From Brevundimonas sp. UBA5866 (GTDB lineage Bacteria; Pseudomonadota; Alphaproteobacteria; Caulobacterales; Caulobacteraceae): 22,812 bases of DNA. The translations under genes and the position numbers were made by a program. The stretch covers positions 1 through 22,812 of the forward strand of contig NZ_DJFS01000019.1 of the NCBI RefSeq assembly GCF_002432125.1, read 5' to 3'. Every line of letters begins with the position of its first letter. The first letter of the stretch is position 1. The notes below the pieces were generated by a model, which saw only the letters and a program-made list of their open reading frames with translations, ran no database searches and was not told the DNA's origin. Positions 15,362 through 22,040 of the stretch are shown here, one piece after another.

Positions 15362-15643
15362 ATGACCACAGAGCGCCGCGTAGAGCACAAGGACGGTACC
15401 GTCGAACACATCACCACCAACGAGAGCCCGACGGTGGTCGAGCGCAGTGGTGGCGGCGGTGCGGGAATATTGGGTGCCATCATCGCTGTGATTGCCGTTG
15501 TCGTTATCGGCTATCTGGTGATGAACATGAACCGCTCCGAGCAGGTGCGTGACAACGCAATCGCCGGGGCCGCCGAGAGCATCGGCAATGCTGCCGACAA
15601 TGTCGGTGAGGCCGCCCAACGCGCCATCCCGCCCGCGCAGTAA
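15362..15643 (+). CDS. Small single-pass membrane protein of unknown function
   Basis: The 93-residue product has a charged N-terminal part (ERRVEHKDGTVEH), a Gly linker, one clear membrane helix (about 35-54, AGILGAIIAVIAVVVIGYLV), and an Ala-rich amphipathic tail with repeating A-x-x-x-G/A-N-A-A-D motifs ending in PPAQ. There is no signal peptide cleavage site; the helix is likely an anchor. A strong AGGAGG and its place between terminators suggest an independently expressed gene. I do not recognise a named family. The tail resembles the amphipathic helices of small envelope-stress proteins, but that is only a loose likeness. It converges on ubiB with a 50-base gap that has only a weak 6-bp hairpin (15677-15695). 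Confidence 0.75.
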   Translation: MTTERRVEHKDGTVEHITTNESPTVVERSGGGGAGILGAIIAVIAVVVIGYLVMNMNRSEQVRDNAIAGAAESIGNAADNVGEAAQRAIPPAQ

Positions 15644-15693
15644 TCCTTGGCGTAGTGAGGCAGCGTCCGGTCTGACAGGGCGCTGTCTTCGCC

Positions 15694-17211
15694 CTATGGC
15701 CAGCGGATGGACAGGGCGATGGCCATTCCGGTCAGGATGATGGCCCCGCTGATCCAGCGGGTGGCCCATTTGATTTCGTGCGCGATCCGGTGCTGAGCCG
15801 AGGCATCCTGGCGCGGGGTTTCCTCGGACAGTTTGCGTGAGGCCGCGCGGATCAGGCGGGGAAAGTCGTCGGTCATGGACGACAGGTCCAGCAGGGTCCC
15901 TATGGCCCAGTTCTTCACCGCATCGGGACTGCGGCGCGAGAAAAGCGCCCGCTTCCATGCCCCGTTCATGGTGCGTACCAGATCAAACTGCGGATCGACC
16001 CGCGACAGCACCCCTTCGATCGTCACCAGCGCCTTGAGGATCAGCACCAGATCGGGCGGTGCCGATACACGCTCCTTGCGCATCAATCCCATCAGGTCGG
16101 AAACGATAGCGGGCAGATCGATCTGTCCGTGTCCATGCCGCGCGATCAGCCGTTCCGCCCCCTCGGTCAGTCGGCGGCGTGAGACACGCGTACCTTCGGT
16201 CCAGTCCGCCAGAACCTCGGCCATACGCGCCCCGTCACCACCAGCCAGCGCCTGTACAAAGCCGATGAGTTCGCTGCGGCGGCGTGGTGTCACCGTGCCG
16301 ACCATGCCGAAATCCAGCAGGCCCACGCGGTTGCCTTCCAACCCGCGCAGATTGCCCGGATGCGGGTCGGCATGGAACCGACCGTTCACCAGCACCATAT
16401 CCAGCACAGCCTCGGCACCGATCTTGGCGAGCTGGTGGGGGTCGATGCCCGCGGCCTGCAGGCGGGCGGCGTCGGTGGGCGGCGTACCGTCAACATAGTC
16501 CTGCACCAGAACGCTCTCGCTGGTGAAATCCCAGTGAATGCGCGGGATGACCACCTCGTCGTTACGGGCGAAATCGGCGGCAAACAGGTCGCAGTTTCGG
16601 CCCTCGACCGTAAAGTCCAACTCCTGCAATAAAGCCTCGCCCAGTTGTGCCACCAGGGCGCGCGGACGATAGCGGGCGACCTCGGCGCTAGACTGCTCGG
16701 CCTTGCGGGCCAGTTCGGTCAGCAGGCGCAGATCCGCCTCGACCTTGGGGCGGATGCGCGGGCGGCGGATTTTCACAACCACCTCGGTACCGTCCTTCAG
16801 TTTGGCCCTGTGGACCTGCGCCATCGACGCCGCCGCCAGCGGCTCCGGGTCAAAACGGGCGAACAAATCCTCGGGCGGGCCGCCCAGCGCCGCCTCCACC
16901 TCTGGCCGCAGTTTTTCAAAGTCGATAGTCCGTCCGCCGCTTTGCAGCTGTTCGAACTCGGCGATCCATTCCGGTGGCAACAGGTCCGAGCGTGTGGACA
17001 GTATCTGTCCCAGCTTCACAAATCCCGGCCCCAGTGTCTCAAGCGCCAGACGGGTGCGGCGCGGCAGGGGTTCGTGCCCCTCGCCTTCCTCGCCCTTGCC
17101 GCCAAGGCCCAGACGCCCCACCACCGCCTGCAATCCGAACCGCGCCGCCACGGTGGAAATCTCGGCCAGTCGTTTGCGGTCGCGGGCCGCTACGGCAAGG
17201 GTTGTGAACAT
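15694..17211 (-). CDS. ubiB: UbiB/ABC1-family atypical kinase
   Basis: The 505-residue protein carries all signature motifs of the ADCK/UbiB fold. These are KLGQ (66-69) in GPGFVKLGQILSTRSDLLP, the Ala-rich loop PLAAASMAQVH (124-134) that replaces the kinase P-loop, Lys147 in VVVKIRRP, ELDF with the ExD motif (197-200), FHADPHPGNL (279-288), and LDFG (299-302). A hydrophobic helix closes the protein (about 485-503); E. coli UbiB has two. Known role: an ATPase/kinase-like factor at the inner membrane needed for ubiquinone (coenzyme Q) synthesis, probably by helping extract membrane intermediates. No other ubi gene is near. The start has no Shine-Dalgarno and lies 70 bases from the divergent rsmE. 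An ABC1 paralogue without a role in ubiquinone synthesis is possible. Confidence 0.88.
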   Translation of the reverse strand: MFTTLAVAARDRKRLAEISTVAARFGLQAVVGRLGLGGKGEEGEGHEPLPRRTRLALETLGPGFVKLGQILSTRSDLLPPEWIAEFEQLQSGGRTIDFEKLRPEVEAALGGPPEDLFARFDPEPLAAASMAQVHRAKLKDGTEVVVKIRRPRIRPKVEADLRLLTELARKAEQSSAEVARYRPRALVAQLGEALLQELDFTVEGRNCDLFAADFARNDEVVIPRIHWDFTSESVLVQDYVDGTPPTDAARLQAAGIDPHQLAKIGAEAVLDMVLVNGRFHADPHPGNLRGLEGNRVGLLDFGMVGTVTPRRRSELIGFVQALAGGDGARMAEVLADWTEGTRVSRRRLTEGAERLIARHGHGQIDLPAIVSDLMGLMRKERVSAPPDLVLILKALVTIEGVLSRVDPQFDLVRTMNGAWKRALFSRRSPDAVKNWAIGTLLDLSSMTDDFPRLIRAASRKLSEETPRQDASAQHRIAHEIKWATRWISGAIILTGMAIALSIRWP

Positions 17212-17281
17212 GCAGACAGAACGTCAGTGCCAAGGCGACGTTCCCGTTTCCTCACCCGTCAAAGCGCGATATTCAGACGCC
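17212..17281. promoter_or_regulatory. Divergent promoter gap between ubiB and rsmE
   Basis: This 70-base gap must promote both genes. TATTCA (17270-17275) lies 6 bases before the rsmE ATG and no Shine-Dalgarno exists for either gene, so both messages may be leaderless or nearly so. I see no clear -35 boxes. Confidence 0.45.
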
Positions 17282-18001
17282 ATGATCCGTCTGCACGTCA
17301 CTGCCCCGCTGGCCGAAGGCCATGCTGTCGCCCCCACCCTCGACCAGTCCCGCTACCTGACGCAGGTCATGCGCCTGAAACAGGGCGACGACCTTTTGCT
17401 GTTCAACGGTGAGGACGGCGAATGGCGTGCCGAGGTGCTGGAAATCCTCAAAAAGGGAGTGATCCTGCGCTGCGTCGAACAGACCCGCCCGCAGGCCTTC
17501 GGCCCCGATCTGGAACTGATCCTCGCGGGCATCAAAAAGGCCCGCGTCGAGACCGTGGTCGAAAAGGCCGCCGAACTGGGTGCGAAGTCGGTACAGCTGG
17601 TCATCACCCAGCGTACCAATGCCGAGCGCATCCGCCTCGACCGCCTCGACGCCATCGCCGAGGAAGCCGCCGAACAGACGGGCCGCCTCGATGTTCCGGT
17701 CGTGCATGAATCCAGAAAACTGTCCGACATCATCAGGGACTGGCCCGAAGGCCGTAAGTTGATGTTCTGCGACGAAACGGGCGGCGAGCCCGCCATAGAG
17801 GCCCTGCAAAAAGCCGGCAGCGGCGCATGGTCCATCCTGATCGGCCCCGAGGGCGGCTTCTCGCCCGAAGAGCGCGAGATGCTGCGCGCCCTGCCCTTCA
17901 CCACCGCCGTCTCGCTTGGCCCGCGCATCCTGCGCGCGGACACCGCCGCCATCTCGGCCATGACGCTGTGGCAGTACGCGGTTGGGGATTGGGAACGATA
18001 A
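17282..18001 (+). CDS. rsmE: 16S rRNA (uracil-1498-N3)-methyltransferase RsmE
   Basis: The 239-residue protein matches RsmE in length and motifs. There is an N-terminal PUA-like part with RYLTQVMRLKQGD (24-36) and LLFNGEDGEW, then the knotted SPOUT methyltransferase domain: KKARVETVVEKAAELGAKSV (85-104), EEAAEQTGR (127-135), and the SAM-binding knot LIGPEGGFSPEE (186-197) and SLGPRILRADTA (211-222). It methylates U1498 in the decoding region of 16S rRNA. The frame is open upstream to 16703, but that stretch is antisense to ubiB and the family begins at MIRLHV. gshA follows 66 bases later on the same strand, an order common in alphaproteobacteria. Confidence 0.95.
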   Translation: MIRLHVTAPLAEGHAVAPTLDQSRYLTQVMRLKQGDDLLLFNGEDGEWRAEVLEILKKGVILRCVEQTRPQAFGPDLELILAGIKKARVETVVEKAAELGAKSVQLVITQRTNAERIRLDRLDAIAEEAAEQTGRLDVPVVHESRKLSDIIRDWPEGRKLMFCDETGGEPAIEALQKAGSGAWSILIGPEGGFSPEEREMLRALPFTTAVSLGPRILRADTAAISAMTLWQYAVGDWER

Positions 18002-18067
18002 GTTTCCAAAGGGGCTTGTGAAGCGGGCGCGGGTTGCGCATCTAGCCTGCAACAACAGGGGTTACAC

Positions 18068-19429
18068 ATGGCTGATTACGCGCCGCTCACCAAGGACCAG
18101 CTGATCGAGACCATCAGCCGTGGCGAAAAGCCCGCCGACCAGTGGCGCGTCGGTGCCGAACATGAAAAATTCGGCTTTGAGCGTTCCTCCCTGCGCCGCC
18201 CGGCCTATGAGGGCGAAGGCGGCATCAAGGCCATGCTGGACGGCCTGACCCGCTTCGGCTGGGCTCCGGTCCATGAGGGCGGGAACGTCATCGCTCTTGA
18301 GCGCAGGAACGCCGAGGGCTTCTCCGCCTCCATCAGCCTTGAACCGGGTGGCCAGTTCGAGCTGTCGGGCGCGCCGCTGGCCACCATGCACGACATCTGC
18401 AACGAGACCGGCCAGCACCTGATGGAGGTCAAGCAGGTGGCCGACCAGATAGGCCTCGGCTTCCTCGGCGTCGGCTTCGACCCGATGTGGAAGCGCGAGG
18501 ACGTGCCGGTCATGCCCAAGGGCCGCTACAACATCATGCGCGCCTACATGCCCAAGAAGGGCAAGCTGGGCCTCGACATGATGCTGCGCACCTCGACCAT
18601 CCAGGCCAATCTCGACTTCGCCGACGAAGCCGACATGGTGATGAAGTTCCGCACCTCGCTGGCCCTGCAACCCATCGCCACGGCCCTGTTCGCCAACAGC
18701 CCCTTCATCGAGGGCAAGCCCAGCGGCTTCCTGTCGTCGCGGGCCAATGTCTGGACCGACACCGATCCCGACCGCACCGGCATGCTGGACTTCGTCTTCC
18801 AGGACGGCTTCGGCTATGAACGCTATGTCGATTACGCGCTGGGCGTGCCGATGTATTTCGCCAAGCGCGACGACACCTATCACGATCTGTCGGGTCAGGA
18901 CTTCCGCGCCTTCATGGACGGCAAGGTCGATGCCCTGCCGGGCGAGCGCGCCAATATCAAGGACTGGGCCGACCACCTGACGACCCTCTTCCCCGAGGTG
19001 CGCCTGAAACAGTACCTCGAAATGCGCGGTGCCGACGGTGGCCCGTGGAGCCGCATCTGCGCCCTGCCCGCCCTTTGGACCGGCATCTTCTATGACGCGC
19101 CGTCGCTGGCTGCCGCATGGGACCTGTGCAAGGACTGGGCGATCGAGGACCACGAGCGCCTGCGCCGCGATGTCACCCGTCTGGGCCTCAAGGCCGAGGT
19201 CAACGGTCGCAGCGTCCGCGACGTGGCGGTCGATATGGTCGCCATCGCCCGTCAGGGTCTCAAGAACCGCGCCCGCTTCTCTGGCGGCATGGTGGACGAG
19301 CGGGGATATCTGGCAGAATTGGAAGACATCGCCGACAGCGGCATCACCCCCGCCGAACGCCTGCTGGACCTGTACCACGGCGAGTGGCAGGGCGACCTGT
19401 CGCGTCTGTACCGCGATTTCGCCTATTGA
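18068..19429 (+). CDS. gshA: Glutamate-cysteine ligase (plant/alphaproteobacterial type)
   Basis: The 453-residue protein belongs to the GCS2-type ligases found in plants and alphaproteobacteria, not the E. coli GshA type. Conserved segments are QWRVGAEHEKFGF (25-37), SLEPGGQFELSGAP (90-103), GFLGVGFDPMWKREDVPVMPK (131-151), MMLRTSTIQANLDF (171-184), SSRANVWTDTDPDRTG, and RGADGGPWSRICALPALW. It joins glutamate and cysteine with ATP to gamma-glutamylcysteine, the first and controlling step of glutathione synthesis in the cytosol. AGGGG stands 6 bases before the ATG. gshB is not in the window. gloB, which returns glutathione from lactoylglutathione, lies 1.8 kb downstream. Confidence 0.96.
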   Translation: MADYAPLTKDQLIETISRGEKPADQWRVGAEHEKFGFERSSLRRPAYEGEGGIKAMLDGLTRFGWAPVHEGGNVIALERRNAEGFSASISLEPGGQFELSGAPLATMHDICNETGQHLMEVKQVADQIGLGFLGVGFDPMWKREDVPVMPKGRYNIMRAYMPKKGKLGLDMMLRTSTIQANLDFADEADMVMKFRTSLALQPIATALFANSPFIEGKPSGFLSSRANVWTDTDPDRTGMLDFVFQDGFGYERYVDYALGVPMYFAKRDDTYHDLSGQDFRAFMDGKVDALPGERANIKDWADHLTTLFPEVRLKQYLEMRGADGGPWSRICALPALWTGIFYDAPSLAAAWDLCKDWAIEDHERLRRDVTRLGLKAEVNGRSVRDVAVDMVAIARQGLKNRARFSGGMVDERGYLAELEDIADSGITPAERLLDLYHGEWQGDLSRLYRDFAY

Positions 19430-19454
19430 TCGCCTGCCTCTCGGCTGCGCCTAG

Positions 19455-19470
19455 CCCATTGACCCATTGA
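19455..19470. repeat. Tandem 8-bp repeat upstream of phaB
   Basis: CCCATTGA is present twice without spacer, followed by CGGT-TTTT-ACCG (19471-19482). The second copy contains TTGACGG (19467-19473), which fits the Caulobacter -35 consensus TTGACG(C/G), but no matching -10 box stands at the right distance. Confidence 0.5.
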
Positions 19471-19584
19471 CGGTTTTTACCGGAACAGGCCGTCACGCGA
19501 CGATCACGATCCTGTTGACGATCTGTGGCGATCCGACGCTTCCCCAACCCACGTTCTCACGCTAAGCATTCCGTGTGGGAAGGG

Positions 19585-19600
19585 CTGGTCCTACGACCAG
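19585..19600. promoter_or_regulatory. Short hairpin just upstream of the phaB ribosome site
   Basis: CTGGTC-CTAC-GACCAG is a perfect 6-bp inverted repeat ending 11 bases before GGGAGG. It could be an operator or a leader hairpin near the ribosome site. Confidence 0.45.
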
Positions 19601-19611
19601 ACGCACATTTT

Positions 19612-19617
19612 GGGAGG
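19612..19617 (+). promoter_or_regulatory. Ribosome binding site of phaB
   Basis: GGGAGG lies 6 bases before the GTG at 19624. This spacing selects the GTG and rejects an in-frame ATG 99 bases upstream. Confidence 0.85.
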
Positions 19618-19623
19618 CAGACC

Positions 19624-20349
19624 GTGGCGCGTACAGCACTGGTAACCGGAGGCACCCGAGGGATCGGCAAGGCCATCGTTCAACGCCTCAAGGAAGACGG
19701 TTTCAACGTCGCGGCCGGTTATTCCGGCAATGAGGACGCCGCACGGAAGACCGCCGAGGAACTGGGCGTGATGGTGGTCAAAGGCAATGTCGGCTCGTTC
19801 GACGACTGCGCCCGCGCCGTTCAGGAAGTCGAGGCCCAACTCGGCCCCATCGATGTGCTGGTGAACAATGCCGGTATTACCCGCGACGGCTTCTTCCATA
19901 AGATGAGCCACGATCAGTGGTCCGACGTGATCCGCGTGAATATGGACAGCGTGTTCAACATGACCCGTCAGGTCATCAACGGCATGCGTGACCGCAACTG
20001 GGGCCGGATCGTCAACATCTCCTCGATCAACGGCCAGAAAGGCCAGATGGGCCAGACCAACTATTCCGCCGCCAAGGCCGGTATGATCGGTTTCACCAAG
20101 GCACTGGCGCTGGAAAACGCCCGCAAGGGCGTAACCGTGAACTGCATCGCGCCGGGCTATATCGACACCGAGATGGTCGATGCGATGGACCCCAAGGTTC
20201 TTGAGGGCATTGTGGCCCAGATCCCCGTCGGCCGTCTGGGCAAGGGCGAGGAGATCGCCGATATGGTGGCATGGCTGGCCGGTGAGCGTGCTGGATATGT
20301 CACAGGCTGCACACTCTCGCTCAATGGCGGCCAATACCTCGTCGGGTGA
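19624..20349 (+). CDS. phaB: Acetoacetyl-CoA reductase (short-chain dehydrogenase), PhaB type
   Basis: From GTG 19624 the product has 241 residues, near the 246 of Cupriavidus PhaB. The Rossmann motif TGGTRGIG (8-15), NNAG (81-84), and the catalytic set Asn106, Ser134, Tyr147 and Lys151 are all present. The phrase VNNAGITRDGFFHKMSHDQWSDVI and the ending GYVTGCTLSLNGGQYL are close to PhaB/PhbB proteins. It would reduce acetoacetyl-CoA to (R)-3-hydroxybutyryl-CoA with NADPH for polyhydroxybutyrate storage. The gene is alone: no thiolase (phaA) or synthase (phaC) in the window. FabG-like 3-oxoacyl-ACP reductase is the alternative, but the PhaB-specific regions favour the first reading. Confidence 0.88.
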   Translation: MARTALVTGGTRGIGKAIVQRLKEDGFNVAAGYSGNEDAARKTAEELGVMVVKGNVGSFDDCARAVQEVEAQLGPIDVLVNNAGITRDGFFHKMSHDQWSDVIRVNMDSVFNMTRQVINGMRDRNWGRIVNISSINGQKGQMGQTNYSAAKAGMIGFTKALALENARKGVTVNCIAPGYIDTEMVDAMDPKVLEGIVAQIPVGRLGKGEEIADMVAWLAGERAGYVTGCTLSLNGGQYLVG

Positions 20350-20362
20350 TTACGACTCTGCC

Positions 20363-20368
20363 TAAAAT
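20363..20368 (+). promoter_or_regulatory. Candidate -10 box for the DUF4908-like gene
   Basis: TAAAAT matches five of six -10 consensus bases and would start transcription about 24 bases before ATG 20399. No clear -35 box is seen. It supports the upstream start codon. Confidence 0.35.
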
Positions 20369-20398
20369 CTGCCGCGCCTTCATAACACGAGTACAGGT

Positions 20399-21262
20399 AT
20401 GAACTGCGTGGCCATGCCGGTGGCGGAGAAACCGCCTGCGATCCTGCCTGAAGTCTCCATGACTTGCGGCATCGATGCCGTGCGTGCCCGCGCTAGCGCA
20501 CTGCCTGCCGCCTGTGTTGTCGCAACCTTTCTGGCCCTGTGCTGTACCGATCCCGTGCAGGCGCAAGTCCTGACGGGTCAGGAACGCAGCAACGCCCACA
20601 CCGACTATTCGCGCCAGATCCGCCGCCAGTCCGTTATCCGGACCACCCCCGATGCAGGCCGCTATGTCGCCGCGACGGGTCAGGGCTTTGTGGTCGATCA
20701 CGCAGGCAGCCAGCTTCTGCTGCGCTTTGACCGCTCGAACGAGACGTGGGTCCTGCGCCCGTCCTCGGCTCCGCGCGGCGACACCATCTACCGCAATGAC
20801 GCAGGCGAGCAGGTGCTTCGCGTCAACGCCAGCGGCGGTATGACCCTTTATTCGACCCGCAGCCCCGGCGGATCACCCGTCTCATCGGCCCCCGGTCCCG
20901 TGACGAACCTGCAACCGCAGTCCCTGGGTCCGATCCAGCTGTTCAACCTGATGACGCGCCGTTCCAGCCTCATCAGCGATGCCGTGGGCCGTCTGGTCCA
21001 GATCAATGTCTATGGCGATGAATCCGAGGCCCTGTGCGTCGAGGCGCTGATCGTGTCTACCGACACCGTCATCCGCATTGCCCGCTCGCCCAGCGCCAAA
21101 CCCTTCCTCGACCGCCTGCGCGTGATCACTGTGGTCGAGGGAAACCGCTCTGCCGTCACCTATCAGCGCGGCGAGCTGCGGATCGTGGTCGATCCGTCGC
21201 GCGGCGTCGCAGGCCGCCCTTCCTCGGCCCGTATCATCCGCGCCATCATACCGCAGGACTGA
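20399..21262 (+). CDS. Secreted DUF4908-like protein of unknown function
   Basis: The 287-residue protein has an N-terminal signal sequence (hydrophobic ASALPAACVVATFLALCC, ending about PVQAQ-VL), then a secreted domain with an all-beta feel: GRYVAATGQGFVVDHAGSQLLLRFD, ETWVLRP and RNDAGEQVLRVNASGGMTLYS. A second half has VGRLVQINVYG and RIARSPSAKPFLDRLRVITVVEG. This layout resembles DUF4908, which I recall as mainly Caulobacterales. It has an export signal but no lipobox. The start is uncertain: ATG 20459 gives a more usual signal length (36 residues), while 20399 gives about 56. It follows phaB by 49 bases and converges on gloB with a 6-base gap. No biochemical role is known to me. Confidence 0.7.
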   Translation: MNCVAMPVAEKPPAILPEVSMTCGIDAVRARASALPAACVVATFLALCCTDPVQAQVLTGQERSNAHTDYSRQIRRQSVIRTTPDAGRYVAATGQGFVVDHAGSQLLLRFDRSNETWVLRPSSAPRGDTIYRNDAGEQVLRVNASGGMTLYSTRSPGGSPVSSAPGPVTNLQPQSLGPIQLFNLMTRRSSLISDAVGRLVQINVYGDESEALCVEALIVSTDTVIRIARSPSAKPFLDRLRVITVVEGNRSAVTYQRGELRIVVDPSRGVAGRPSSARIIRAIIPQD

Positions 21263-21268
21263 TCCGGC

Positions 21269-21994
21269 TCAGCCGCTAAAGCCATCCTTGGCGGCGCGGC
21301 GCTCGGCAAATGTCGCGGCATCTTCCGTCAGGAACGGGTTGAAGCGTTTCTCGATGCCCACGGTCGTCGGCACCGTCGCCTCGCCCCGTCCGCGCTTTTC
21401 AAAAATGGCTTCACAATGGGCGACCAGTTCGGGTGCCTGCGACAGGGCCAGCGCGAACCGCGCATTGGATGCGGTGTATTCATGGGCGCAGTACAGCACC
21501 GTCGCCTCGTCCCAAGACGCGATCTGTTGCAGGCTCTCCCACATCTGCTCCGGCGTGCCTTCAAACAGACGGCCGCACCCCAGCGCAAAGATCACATCCC
21601 CGACAAAGGCGACCTTCTCTTCCGGCGCGTGAAAGACCACATGCCCCAGCGTGTGTCCGGGAGCCTCGACCACCCGAAATACCGTCTGGCCCAGTCGTAC
21701 GCTGTCGCCGTCACCGACGACATGATCCAGAGGCGCGGCGCGTTTCACCTCTTCGGGGCCGTAGATCACACAGCCCGTCTCGGCCTTCAGCCGCTCATTG
21801 CCCTCGGTATGGTCCGGGTGCCAGTGAGTGTTGAGGATCAGATCAAGCCGCCCCCATCCCGACGCCTCCAGATCATCCAGAATGGCCTGTGCGTCGGGTG
21901 TATCGACGGCCGCCACCGTTCCGGTCGCATCATCGCGGACCAGAAAGCCATAGTTGTCGGAGCGGCACGGAAACTGTCGGATGGTCAGGGTCAT
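21269..21994 (-). CDS. gloB: Hydroxyacylglutathione hydrolase (glyoxalase II)
   Basis: The 241-residue metallo-beta-lactamase-fold protein has the full glyoxalase II metal set: THWHPDH (56-62, ligands H57, H59, D61, H62), His114 in APGHTLGH, Asp133 in VGDVIFALGCGRLFEGT, and His171 in YCAHEYT. The C-terminal NPFL motif (usually NPFLR) is present with a Thr instead of the Arg. It hydrolyses S-D-lactoylglutathione to D-lactate and glutathione, the second step of methylglyoxal detoxification in the cytosol. AGGA stands 7 bases before the start on the minus strand. It is divergent from a methyltransferase gene, a neighbour pairing I recall as common in alphaproteobacteria. Confidence 0.95.
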   Translation of the reverse strand: MTLTIRQFPCRSDNYGFLVRDDATGTVAAVDTPDAQAILDDLEASGWGRLDLILNTHWHPDHTEGNERLKAETGCVIYGPEEVKRAAPLDHVVGDGDSVRLGQTVFRVVEAPGHTLGHVVFHAPEEKVAFVGDVIFALGCGRLFEGTPEQMWESLQQIASWDEATVLYCAHEYTASNARFALALSQAPELVAHCEAIFEKRGRGEATVPTTVGIEKRFNPFLTEDAATFAERRAAKDGFSG

Positions 21995-22028
21995 ATTCGC
22001 ATCCTAGCCCACATGGCCCGCCTCGTCC

Positions 22029-22034
22029 TATACT
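22029..22034 (+). promoter_or_regulatory. -10 box for the SAM methyltransferase, leaderless start
   Basis: TATACT matches five of six consensus bases and ends 6 bases before the ATG, so transcription would begin at or next to the start codon. No Shine-Dalgarno is present. The complement TATAGG could serve gloB in the other direction. Confidence 0.5.
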
Positions 22035-22040
22035 GCTGTC

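Noticed and set aside
12177..15362. A 1061-codon open frame on the minus strand across merR end and both dehydrogenases
   Set aside because: It is fully antisense to two well-identified enzymes and its translation is rich in His, Asp, Gln, Gly and Val with no domain, the usual mirror of high-GC codon bias.
16703..17281. N-terminal extension of rsmE
   Set aside because: It is antisense to ubiB, has a Ser/Arg-rich composition, and RsmE proteins begin at the MIRLHV position.
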